Under the pieces are notes generated by a model. The model saw nothing but the letters and a program-made list of their open reading frames with translations. It had not been told where the DNA came from and searched no databases. Of a DNA stretch of 47,976 bases, positions 23,922-32,539 are shown one piece after another (the stretch's first letter is position 1; every line of letters begins with the position of its first letter). Source of the stretch: an uncultured Puniceicoccaceae bacterium (GTDB lineage Bacteria > Verrucomicrobiota > Verrucomicrobiia > Opitutales > Coraliomargaritaceae); NCBI GenBank assembly GCA_905479975.1, contig CAJQOS010000020.1, positions 1-47,976 of the forward strand, written 5' to 3'. Made by a program: the position numbers and the translations under genes.

Positions 23922-24902
23922 ATGACACTACAAAAAACGATTTGTCACCATGAGTTTGGTAAACCCCTAGAGGTGCTACGGCTGGAGGAAGTTGAGCAGC
24001 GGGAGCCTGCACCGGGAGAGGTGCGTGTGCGGCTACTGGCGGCGACCATTAATCCGTCGGACTACGGCATGATCGGCGGCAGCTACGGGCGTTTGCGTGA
24101 ATTGCCAGCAGTGGCGGGGCGTGAAGGTGTGGGCGTGATTGATGCGCTGGGGCGTGGCGTTTCCAGTGTCGGGGTGGGTGCTCGGGTGCGTTTTCCCGAA
24201 GAGGGCACGTGGCAGGAGACGGCTTGTATGCCAGCTGCAGATTTATTGATGGTGCCCAGTGATGTGCCGGTCGATCAGGCTGCCTTTTCGTTTATCAACC
24301 CGCCGACGGCGTATTGCTTGTTGAAGAAGATCGTTGATTTGGCTCCCGGCAGCTGGGTGGTGCAAAATGCGGGTAATTCGGCGGTGGGTCTGTCGGTGAT
24401 TCAGATGGCGAAGGCGATGGGGTTTAAGACCATTAGCCAAGTGCGCCGCGAAGAGTTGATTGAGCCGCTCAAGGCTTTGGGTGCAGATCATGTGGTGGTC
24501 GAGGGCAGCGGTTGGCCGAAGCAGGTCAAGGAGTTGACCGGTGGTGAGCCGATCCAATTGGCGTTCAACTCAATCGGTGGTGCAAGTGCGACGGATCAGA
24601 TCAAGGTGCTCGGTGACGGTGGCACGCAGGTGACTTTTGGTGGCATGGTCGGCGATCTGGTGCGTTTTCCTACACGGTTTTTGATTTTTAATGATGTGCG
24701 TCTCGTTGGGTTTTGGTGGGATAAATGGTGTCAGAAGGCCGGTAAGAACGGCTTGGACGAAGTGATGAGTGCCGTCTATAATATGATGCGCGATGGCACT
24801 TTGAAGCTGCCAGTGGAGGCGACGTATTCGTTCGCCGAATACGAGGAAGCGTTCAAGCACGACAAACAGCCGCGCTTGGGTAAGGTTTTACTCAAGCCTT
24901 AG
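23922..24902 (+). CDS. MDR-family 2-enoyl thioester reductase (MECR-like)
   Basis: A 326-residue zinc-free medium-chain dehydrogenase/reductase. INPSDYGMIGGSYG near residue 47, VVQNAGNSAVGLSVIQMAKAMG (nucleotide-binding fold, about 145-165), AFNSIGGASATDQI and LVGFWWDKW all match the MECR/ETR branch, which reduces trans-2-enoyl-thioesters with NADPH. A role in fatty-acid synthesis or detoxification is likely; quinone reductase activity is the alternative. It starts at ATG 23922, divergent from the M3 peptidase. Octamer arrays lie on both sides of the gene; the second begins in its stop codon. Confidence 0.85.
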   Translation: MTLQKTICHHEFGKPLEVLRLEEVEQREPAPGEVRVRLLAATINPSDYGMIGGSYGRLRELPAVAGREGVGVIDALGRGVSSVGVGARVRFPEEGTWQETACMPAADLLMVPSDVPVDQAAFSFINPPTAYCLLKKIVDLAPGSWVVQNAGNSAVGLSVIQMAKAMGFKTISQVRREELIEPLKALGADHVVVEGSGWPKQVKELTGGEPIQLAFNSIGGASATDQIKVLGDGGTQVTFGGMVGDLVRFPTRFLIFNDVRLVGFWWDKWCQKAGKNGLDEVMSAVYNMMRDGTLKLPVEATYSFAEYEEAFKHDKQPRLGKVLLKP

Positions 24903-24946
24903 GTGTGAAGGTGTGAAGGTGGGAAGGTGGGAAGGTGTGAAGGTGG
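24902..24946. repeat. Octamer array, 5 units, consensus GGTG(T/G)GAA
   Basis: Five tandem units GGTGTGAA, GGTGTGAA, GGTGGGAA, GGTGGGAA, GGTGTGAA plus a partial one. The first base is the last base of the enoyl-reductase stop codon. Confidence 0.88.
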
Positions 24947-25002
24947 ATTGCTGTGACTTGTTTGTTGCAGGGGGGCGGATCGCTGCTAAACGTCTCTGCA
25001 TC

Positions 25003-25773
<771 letters not shown>

Positions 25774-25807
25774 TGCGAGGTTTAACGGCCAGAGCCGGTT
25801 TTTAGAT

Positions 25808-26947
25808 ATGGAGTGCTGCTTCTTTGATTATAATGCGACCTCACCGCTGCGGCCTGAGGCGAGGGCCGCGTGGCTAGCGGCCGCAGATGACCTGTGGCTG
25901 AATCCGTCGAGTCCGTATCGTGCGGCGGCTCGGGTGCATGCGCATTTGGATGAGGCGCGTGCGCGGGTTGCGGACTTGTTTGAAGTGACTCCTGTGCGAG
26001 TGGTGTTCAACTCCGGTGCGACTGAGGGGAACAATGCGGTGTTTGCGCATTGGGCGGCGACGCTGCCTACGGATGCGCGGGTCGCGGTGAGTCCGACGGA
26101 GCACCCGAGTGTGATCGAAGCGGCGAAGCGCTTTTTTGGCGAGCGCGTGGTTTGGCTGGCGCTGGATGTGAATGGTGCGGTCGATGTGGCGGCGGTGCCG
26201 GAGATGCTGGGCCAGGTCGCTGCAGTGTCGGTAATGGCTGCGAATAATGAGACCGGTATTTTAAACGATTGGCAGGGCATCGCTGATGCGTGTCGCTCGC
26301 AGGGCGTGCAGACTCACTGCGATGCGTCGCAATGGATCGGGAAGTTGCCGCTTCAGGGCTTGGGGGCCTGTGATTTTGTAACGGGGTGCGCGCATAAGTT
26401 TGGCGGGCCGCGAGGTGTTGGATTGAGTTTGCTGCCCGAGGGAAATGCGAATTTTACGTCACTCGTCGGCGGGGCTCAGGAGGCGGGGCATCGAGCGGGC
26501 ACAGAGGATGTGGCGGGCGTGTTGGCGATGGTCGCTGCTTTGGAAGTTGCGGAGCCCGGGGTTGCGGATGGTCGGGATGCATTTCTCGCCGGACTGTGTC
26601 AGGCCTTGCCATCGGTCGAGGTGCTTGGGCTTGAGGTCGAGCGCATGTGGAATACGGCGCTGTTGATTTTGCCCGAATTTGCCAGTGTGCGCTGGATTCG
26701 TGCGCTGGAGAAGCGCGGCTTTTGGGTCTCTGCGGGGTCCGCTTGCTCGACTGGCAAGGACGGCCCGTCGCCAGTGCTAGTGGCGATGGGGCTGGAGGCT
26801 GGTGTGATGCGGCGCGTGTTGCGCGTGAGTTCCGGTTGGGCGACAAGCACGGCGGATTGGCAGGCCTTGGCCGTGGCAATCGTCGAATCCTACGCGGTGC
26901 TACGGTCGGAGGCGGGCGATTCGCCATCGACGGTGATTTCGATTTAA
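25808..26947 (+). CDS. Cysteine desulfurase (NifS/IscS-like)
   Basis: A 379-residue PLP enzyme that takes sulfur from L-cysteine, leaving alanine, for Fe-S clusters and thio-cofactors. The N-terminal FDYNATSPLRPEA, NSGATEGNN, ANNETG, PLP Schiff-base Lys197 in CAHKFGGP, GGAQEAGHRAGTED and the catalytic Cys313 in GSACSTGK are all present. The short ACSTGK loop resembles the NifS/IscS group. No scaffold gene (iscU/sufU) is adjacent; instead recF follows after 15 bp, so the two are likely co-transcribed with the LysM lipoprotein gene. Confidence 0.93.
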   Translation: MECCFFDYNATSPLRPEARAAWLAAADDLWLNPSSPYRAAARVHAHLDEARARVADLFEVTPVRVVFNSGATEGNNAVFAHWAATLPTDARVAVSPTEHPSVIEAAKRFFGERVVWLALDVNGAVDVAAVPEMLGQVAAVSVMAANNETGILNDWQGIADACRSQGVQTHCDASQWIGKLPLQGLGACDFVTGCAHKFGGPRGVGLSLLPEGNANFTSLVGGAQEAGHRAGTEDVAGVLAMVAALEVAEPGVADGRDAFLAGLCQALPSVEVLGLEVERMWNTALLILPEFASVRWIRALEKRGFWVSAGSACSTGKDGPSPVLVAMGLEAGVMRRVLRVSSGWATSTADWQALAVAIVESYAVLRSEAGDSPSTVISI

Positions 26948-26962
26948 CACGATACGATAGCT

Positions 26963-28039
26963 ATGCGTTTTCTAACTCTCCGTGTGCAGGATTTCCGTAA
27001 TGTCGAGTTTGCGGAGCTGAATCTGTCGGCCGGGCGCACGTTTTTGCTCGGTGCGAATGGGCAGGGGAAATCGAATTTGTTGGAAGCGCTGGGCTTGGTC
27101 ACGGCGCTCCGTTCGTTTCGGACCCAGAGTATGTCGGCATTGCCGCGGCAGGGGTGCGATGGTTCGTTTGCTGCGGTGTATGAAATCGAGCACGATGTTG
27201 AGGGGCGCACGGAGCTGGAGGTGCATTCCGGTAAGTCTGGCCGTCGGGTGGCCGTCGATGGTGAGCGTGTTTCGCGGCTCGGTGATTTTATCGGACGGTT
27301 TCCCGTGGTGCCCTTGAGCTCGGGCGATTTAATGCTACTGCGCGGCTCGCCAGCAGAGCGCCGACGTTTTGTGGATCTGACGCTCTCTGCGATTGATCCG
27401 GACTATTACTATGCGCTGCGGAATTATCATCGTGGTGTGGCGGAGCGAAATCGATTGCTGAAAAAGGGCGGGAGCCCTGCTGAACTGTCGGCGTTTGAGG
27501 CTGAGATTGCGCCGCATGCGGTGGCTGTGTCGAGTAAGCGCAGTGCCGGGATGCTGCGTTTGCGCGAAGTGCTGGTCGCGGTGTATGCCGATATCGCGGA
27601 GGCGGATGAGGGTCCGGAGTTGGAGTTTAAGGTCAATGCTGCGTGCGCCGACGTCGAATCTGTCAGCCGCATGCTGCATGATGGTCGCAAGCGCGATGAG
27701 ATCATGGGCTCCACCCAGAAGGGGCCACACCGTGATGACTTTAATCTCTCTTTGAGCATCGGTGGCGCGAAGGAGTATGCCTCCGATGGTCAGCAGCGTG
27801 GGCTTTGCGTGGCGCTGCGTATCGCGCAGGCACGGATCTTTCAGGAGAGCCTCGGGCGGGCGCCTGTATTGTTGGCCGACGATGTGTTGGGCGAACTTGA
27901 CCCGCATCGTAAGGCCGGTTTCTGGCGTGCTTGCCCGTCAGAGTTGCAGATCATCGCCACTGGCACGGAGCTGCCGGAGGCGAGCTCAGAGTGGGCGATC
28001 TGGAACGTGGCGGGCGGGCACTTTACTCGTCAGTCTTGA
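26963..28039 (+). CDS. recF: DNA replication and repair protein RecF
   Basis: A 358-residue SMC-like ATPase. MRFLTLRVQDFRN is the RecF N-terminus, GANGQGKSN at 30-38 is Walker A, SDGQQRGLCVALRIA is the ABC-type signature, and PVLLADDVLGELDPHR carries Walker B and the D-loop. RecF loads RecA at gaps with RecO and RecR during recombinational repair. It is not beside dnaA/dnaN/gyrB as in many bacteria. Its last 10 bp overlap the 3' end of the convergent Nudix gene. Confidence 0.96.
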   Translation: MRFLTLRVQDFRNVEFAELNLSAGRTFLLGANGQGKSNLLEALGLVTALRSFRTQSMSALPRQGCDGSFAAVYEIEHDVEGRTELEVHSGKSGRRVAVDGERVSRLGDFIGRFPVVPLSSGDLMLLRGSPAERRRFVDLTLSAIDPDYYYALRNYHRGVAERNRLLKKGGSPAELSAFEAEIAPHAVAVSSKRSAGMLRLREVLVAVYADIAEADEGPELEFKVNAACADVESVSRMLHDGRKRDEIMGSTQKGPHRDDFNLSLSIGGAKEYASDGQQRGLCVALRIAQARIFQESLGRAPVLLADDVLGELDPHRKAGFWRACPSELQIIATGTELPEASSEWAIWNVAGGHFTRQS

Positions 28040-28536
28040 GGGAGTTGCAGCTCTTCGACCACGGTTAGCTGGCCTTGCGGATCACAGTTGGCTCGCAAAC
28101 CGATGAAGCGTTTGTGGTATTTGTCAAAGTAGGGCCAAATTAAGGTGTGGTCGGTTGTCGGGATTTTCAGTTGGTCAATCGCGTCGCGGCTGAAGAACTC
28201 GAAGTGCCCTTCGTCGATCGCGCAGGGCAGGCTGTTGGTTGCGATGCGGCAATCGAAGAGAAACATGAGCCAGTGACTCGCTCCCTCGTAGCTCTTTTCC
28301 GAGACGTAGCCGAAGCAGTGCAGATCGTCGTCAGAGAGTGTTAGACCGACTTCTTCGTGCGCTTCGCGGCGGGCGCATTCATAGGGCGACTCGCCAGTTG
28401 CCATGTCGAGTTTGCCGCCAATCGGGCTCCAGCAACCTTTATTAGGTGACTTTAAGCGCTGTATCAGTAGATGTTTGCCTTCTGCGTTGCGGATGAAGAT
28501 GAGTGCGCTGATTTTAAAGGGAAGTGGCGTGGTCAT
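28030..28536 (-). CDS. Nudix hydrolase
   Basis: A 168-residue protein with a full Nudix box G-x5-E-x7-REUxEExGU in GKLDMATGESPYECARREAHEEVGL (written here in parts GKLDMATGE and CARREAHEEVGL). It hydrolyses a nucleoside diphosphate linked to another moiety; sequence alone does not give the substrate, though a MutT-type or pyrophosphatase role is likely. It starts at ATG 28536 and converges on recF with a 10-bp overlap of the 3' ends. Confidence 0.92.
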   Translation of the reverse strand: MTTPLPFKISALIFIRNAEGKHLLIQRLKSPNKGCWSPIGGKLDMATGESPYECARREAHEEVGLTLSDDDLHCFGYVSEKSYEGASHWLMFLFDCRIATNSLPCAIDEGHFEFFSRDAIDQLKIPTTDHTLIWPYFDKYHKRFIGLRANCDPQGQLTVVEELQLPQD

Positions 28537-28922
28537 AAGTGTTTACGTTTCCTAAGGCTCGATTTGGGGCAAGTGTATTCGGTTTGGATCGTAGCGAATC
28601 GAGATTATCGAATGTGCCGAGATGTGTATAAAATTTGTATAATATCAGGTCAATTTGACTGAGAGTGCTAAAAGTGCATGGAAACGGCAGTTTTTCGCTG
28701 AAAAAGTGATTGCTATGCGCTGAAACACTACATAACCACTATACCTTCTGCCGCGCTCTTGCGCGGCACTTCAGTCTATCCCCACGCTGTAAATGTCAAA
28801 TTATCTCTCCCCATTATGTCTGTTATTGGTTGTTGCATCAGGTGCTTCTGCGCGTGCGGCTGTCACGATTGAATGACTTGAGTGAGTGATTTCGAGCTTT
28901 CATACGCCTTTAAATTTTATAC
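28537..28922. other. Intergenic leader of the pilM-like operon
   Basis: Divergent region between the Nudix gene and the pilM-like operon. It has a TATAAT at 28638-28643, a possible -10, without a good -35; a perfect 7-bp hairpin GCCGCGC-TCTT-GCGCGGC at 28750-28767 with no T run; and a 27-codon frame at 28793-28876. The rest shows nothing recognisable. Confidence 0.5.
28793..28876 (+). CDS. Possible 27-residue signal-peptide-like ORF
   Basis: ATG 28793 to TGA 28874-28876. The product begins MSNYLSPLCLLLVVASG and continues ASARAAVTIE, which looks like a complete Sec signal peptide with an Ala-x-Ala cleavage site and almost no mature part. It resembles the first exported residues of Verrucomicrobiota secreted proteins. 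It may be a leader peptide, a tiny membrane protein, the remnant of a lost gene, or chance. Confidence 0.25.
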   Translation: MSNYLSPLCLLLVVASGASARAAVTIE

Positions 28923-30590
28923 ATGAGTAGTGCTAAACGATTAATTATTAATTGCGGTGCCAGTCGAGTGACTGCTGCTGTGATCTCTTCGCATGGAGGG
29001 ACTCTTCAAATCGATAAGTTGGTGACGGAAGATCTCCAATACGACTTTTCAAATGAAGACGCGATCTTGCCCAGCGTGGGCGAAGCGCTGAAGGCGCTGG
29101 CGCACACTCATAAGCTTTCTGGTAAGGCGACGCTAATTGTTCCAGGTAACCAAATCCTGACCAAGACGATTCGTATCCCGCATATTGAAGAAGCCAAGCG
29201 TGCGCAGATTATTGCATTCGAGGCGCAGCAAAATATCCCCTATCCGCTGCATGAAGTCGTTTGGGATAGTCAAGTCGTCGGCGATGACGGCGTGGAGACG
29301 GAAGTGCTCTTCATTGCAGCCAAGTCGAATGTCGTGGATGAGTTTTGTGGCTACGTCTCTGCTGCTGGATTTACCGTCGATAGCATCAGCGCCGCGACGG
29401 TGCTGGACTATAATACACTGCAGTTCGCTTACCCAGAGTTGGATGACGATGTGTTGTTGATTAACATTGGTGCGCGTTCGACCAATCTACTTTTTCGCAA
29501 TCCAGATGGGTTTTTCGTGCGTAACATTCAGTTGGGCGGCAATTCGCTGACACAGAATATCGCCGATAGCCTCGGTAAGCCATTTTCGCAAGCAGAGGCG
29601 GTGAAGCATAAGTTCTTTGCTGAGAACAATGGTTACTCTGACGACGATTCCGGCGCGAAACTGCTGACATCCTGCTCCGAGTCATTCATGCGCCGCATGA
29701 GCCAAGAGATTACACGCTCGATTGTGAACTACCGCCGCCAGAAGGGGGGCGCGGCTCCAAAGCGTATTTTGCTGAATGGCCGAGGCTCGCTCTTGAAGGG
29801 CTTGGCTGAGCAACTATCGACCACTCAGAAGGTTGAGGTTGAGTTCTTTGATCCACTTCAAAATGTGACCTTGGATGGTTCGATCGATACCGAGATCGAG
29901 GTGCTGCGCTTGCAGACCAGTGAGATTATCGGTGAAGCGTGCCGAGGGATGGTTCCAAGTGCGGCAGGTGTGAATCTGCTGCCAGAGGGCATTCAGAGCG
30001 CGATGGCATTTTCCCGAAAGAAGCCGTTTCTTTTGCTTGCAGCGGCCTGCTTGGCGATCGCGCCGTTCCCCGCCTTGGTCGCTTATATGAACGCGAACGC
30101 GGTTTACTCTGAGCAGGTGCAGGCAATCGAGTCCGGCCTGCAGCCCTTGCAGAATCACCAGTCCGAGATCATGCGTTATAAGGAAGAGGCAGTGCGAGCG
30201 GGCGCTGCGATTCAACGCGTCGAAGGCTTGGTGAACTCGAAGTCGAACTGGATTAAGTTCTTCGCTGAGATGCAGAACAGTCTCCATGCGGCTGAAGATG
30301 TTTGGCTGGATAAGTTGAACGTCGTGCGTGAGCAAACTGCCGACGGGAAGTCATCTTATGAAGTGGTTGTCGAAGGGGAGTTGCTTGTTCGAGAGTCTGC
30401 GAATGGCACTGAGAATGTCGATGAAGATGCGTTGTCCGATCAGTTGAAGAGCCTGCGTTCCAGTTTTGAAGACTCCGAATTTATCGTGTCCTCCCATACG
30501 CCTGTCGTTACATGGACGAAGTTGCATAAAGGCCTGAACGTTCTCCCTTTCAGTATCAATTTGGTCGTCGATCCGACTAAACCACTATAA
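28923..30590 (+). CDS. PilM-like actin-fold protein with PilN-like C-terminal part
   Basis: A 555-residue protein. Residues about 1-350 are a PilM/FtsA-type actin fold: LIINCGASRVTAAVI, ATLIVPGNQILTKTIRIP, DVLLINIGARSTNLLF and FVRNIQLGGNSLTQNIA. A single membrane helix follows at about 365-385 (FLLLAAACLAIAPFPAL), then a periplasmic coiled and beta region like PilN/GspL. So it appears to fuse cytoplasmic PilM with a PilN-like anchor. It heads a four-gene operon with 5-30 bp gaps and, in order and content, corresponds to Amuc_1101 in Akkermansia. Its role is inner-membrane assembly of a pilus or secretion machine. Confidence 0.87.
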   Translation: MSSAKRLIINCGASRVTAAVISSHGGTLQIDKLVTEDLQYDFSNEDAILPSVGEALKALAHTHKLSGKATLIVPGNQILTKTIRIPHIEEAKRAQIIAFEAQQNIPYPLHEVVWDSQVVGDDGVETEVLFIAAKSNVVDEFCGYVSAAGFTVDSISAATVLDYNTLQFAYPELDDDVLLINIGARSTNLLFRNPDGFFVRNIQLGGNSLTQNIADSLGKPFSQAEAVKHKFFAENNGYSDDDSGAKLLTSCSESFMRRMSQEITRSIVNYRRQKGGAAPKRILLNGRGSLLKGLAEQLSTTQKVEVEFFDPLQNVTLDGSIDTEIEVLRLQTSEIIGEACRGMVPSAAGVNLLPEGIQSAMAFSRKKPFLLLAAACLAIAPFPALVAYMNANAVYSEQVQAIESGLQPLQNHQSEIMRYKEEAVRAGAAIQRVEGLVNSKSNWIKFFAEMQNSLHAAEDVWLDKLNVVREQTADGKSSYEVVVEGELLVRESANGTENVDEDALSDQLKSLRSSFEDSEFIVSSHTPVVTWTKLHKGLNVLPFSINLVVDPTKPL

Positions 30591-30595
30591 TTCCT

Positions 30596-31582
30596 ATGGG
30601 TTTATTTAAGAAAAATCCCGTATTCTGTATCCTATGTGCGGTTGGCGTGCTCGCTTTTGCGGGTGGCAGCGCACTGGTGGTGATGGAGTCCGGCAAATTA
30701 GCGAAGTCGAAGAAGCAAGTTGCGAGTGCAGATAGCCAAGTTAAAGGCTTACTATATGCAACGCCGGCGCCGACGCCTGAAAATGTGCTAGCCGCACAGA
30801 AAAATGCGGACGAGCTACGCGCTAAACTGCTAAGCATTCGGGAGGGGTTACAGCGTGGTTCACGTTTGACGATCTCGAATGACGGCACGCGGGTCATGTC
30901 TGGCTTGCAGAAGTATATTTCAAACTACAGGAGGCAAGTTGCGAAGCATCAGAATGCGAATGCGGCTGATGGTGAAATCACAGCGATTGAAGTGCCTGCT
31001 GATTTTGCATTTGGTTTTGATAAATATCTTTCCGAGACGAATATTTGGGATGATCCTGTGCTGGTGCCGCAGCTGGATAAGCAGCGTCAGGTGTTGAGTT
31101 ACATCTTGAATCAGCTCATCGCGTCCGATCCTGCAGGGATCCAAGTCGTCGAGCGTGAGGTGTTGGAAGACGCAGGGGCCGATGCTAAGGGCTTTCGGAT
31201 TAACCCAGCCGTCTCAGCTCGCGTGCCGGGTGCGATCGATACGCTCGCGTTTCGTGTGACTTTTTCCGGTTATACCCCGACATTGCGCAAGTTCTTGAAT
31301 AAGCTCGCCGAGTTCGAGTTGCCGATTGTTGTTCGCAGTGTGGAGGTCGGTCGCTCTAAGACCAGCGGCAAAGACGCAGGGGGCAGTAAGAATGCGGCCA
31401 GTAATATCGACGACATCTTTAGTGTCTTTGGCGGTGCTTCCTCTGGCACTGGCGCTCAAGCCGAGTCTGAGGCCCCGGCGAACCAAACACCTGTTGTTTC
31501 TGAGACAGAATCCAGCTTTACCGTGACTCTTGAATTTATCGAAATCATCCTGCCCTCGAACTCCGAGGAAAACCCTAATTAA
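30596..31582 (+). CDS. Amuc_1100-like membrane-anchored protein (PilO-like)
   Basis: A 328-residue protein with a single N-terminal membrane helix (about 9-29), a coiled segment (about 33-90) and two alpha/beta repeats of a PilO-like kind: VLSYILNQLIASDPAGIQVVE-like (given in part) and FRVTFSGYTPTLRKFLNKLAEFELP. It ends with a strand VTLEFIEIILPS. The layout matches Akkermansia Amuc_1100 (similar length, same operon position between the PilM and Amuc_1099-like genes), but residue identity is low by eye. It starts 5 bp after the preceding stop. It probably links the inner membrane to the secretin. Confidence 0.8.
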   Translation: MGLFKKNPVFCILCAVGVLAFAGGSALVVMESGKLAKSKKQVASADSQVKGLLYATPAPTPENVLAAQKNADELRAKLLSIREGLQRGSRLTISNDGTRVMSGLQKYISNYRRQVAKHQNANAADGEITAIEVPADFAFGFDKYLSETNIWDDPVLVPQLDKQRQVLSYILNQLIASDPAGIQVVEREVLEDAGADAKGFRINPAVSARVPGAIDTLAFRVTFSGYTPTLRKFLNKLAEFELPIVVRSVEVGRSKTSGKDAGGSKNAASNIDDIFSVFGGASSGTGAQAESEAPANQTPVVSETESSFTVTLEFIEIILPSNSEENPN

Positions 31583-31588
31583 TCACAT

Positions 31589-32494
31589 ATGAATAAAATA
31601 TACGACAAACTGCTCTTTGCAGTGGCGTTATTGGCACTCCTCGCGGGTGTCGGGTTTTACGTGATGAAATCTGGTGAACTGCCTTCGGCTACGCCGGAGA
31701 TTAGTCAACCCGGTGATAGTCCGTATCAAGTGATTCCAGTGCCGACTTCCACGGCACTCACCGCCACTTGGCCCGAGGCGGTAGAGACCTCGAAGCAGCC
31801 GCCTCTGGAGCTTTACGACGTCTTTACGCCGCCAGCCATCTGGATTGATAACGATGGTAAGTTTATTTTTGATTCGCCCATCGATAAGTCAGTGCCAGCG
31901 CCGCCATTCGGTCTCTATCTCGCTGAAATCGAGCGTGAGCCATATCGTATTCAGCTAGAAGGCTATATTGAGGAGGATTTAAGCGATGCTTCTAAGAGCC
32001 TGTTGCTCTTGTTTGATGAAGACAAGCAGAAGCAAGTGCGCGCTCGTGTCGGCCAAGAGAAGCCAGAGTCCGAGTTCACGCTCGTCAATTTCACCATTGA
32101 TCGCGTCAAGGACAAGGACGGCAATACCTCTAAGATCGTGATTGCCACCTTGCTGGATCAACGTTCCGGCAAAGAAGTCATACTGACTCATGGAGAGCGA
32201 CTCTTTAACGATCGCACCACGGTGATTTTGCGTTCTAACGAGGATGCATCGATCGAAGTTGTCCTGCAAGAGGCGCCAAAAGCCTTCGAAACTGCACTTG
32301 GCAAGTATGTCTTGGAAGAAATAAACCTTGAAGAGTCGAGCGTCACAGTGAAGAAACTAGGCAACGAAGAACTAGAGATTGAGGCCGAGACGAAGCAATT
32401 GCATCTCAACGCCCCAAGTGAAGAGACCATTATCCCCAGCACCACAGAAGAAAGCACGGACACGAATAGTGACGTGTTTGACTTCGCATTTTAA
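31589..32494 (+). CDS. Amuc_1099-like membrane-anchored pilus-cluster protein
   Basis: A 301-residue protein with an N-terminal membrane helix (about 8-26, LLFAVALLALLAGVGFYV) and a periplasmic region with strand-rich segments (PPFGLYLAEIEREPYRIQLEG, VILTHGERLFNDRTTVIL given in part). It sits 6 bp after the Amuc_1100-like gene and just before the secretin, as Amuc_1099 does. It may act like PilP, docking the inner-membrane complex on the secretin. Assignment rests on position and topology, not on a recognised domain. Confidence 0.65.
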   Translation: MNKIYDKLLFAVALLALLAGVGFYVMKSGELPSATPEISQPGDSPYQVIPVPTSTALTATWPEAVETSKQPPLELYDVFTPPAIWIDNDGKFIFDSPIDKSVPAPPFGLYLAEIEREPYRIQLEGYIEEDLSDASKSLLLLFDEDKQKQVRARVGQEKPESEFTLVNFTIDRVKDKDGNTSKIVIATLLDQRSGKEVILTHGERLFNDRTTVILRSNEDASIEVVLQEAPKAFETALGKYVLEEINLEESSVTVKKLGNEELEIEAETKQLHLNAPSEETIIPSTTEESTDTNSDVFDFAF

Positions 32495-32497
32495 GAC

Positions 32498-32525
32498 CAA
32501 ACAACATTTAACAAACAGCAACTAT
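32498..32525. repeat. Short heptamer array, 4 units
   Basis: Four 7-bp units starting CAA/CAT (CAAACAA, CATTTAA, CAAACAG, CAACTAT) lie between the Amuc_1099-like stop and the secretin start. They match the reverse orientation of the heptamer family in decayed form. With only four units, chance cannot be excluded. Confidence 0.45.
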
Positions 32526-32539
32526 TGCTTAATCTAAAT

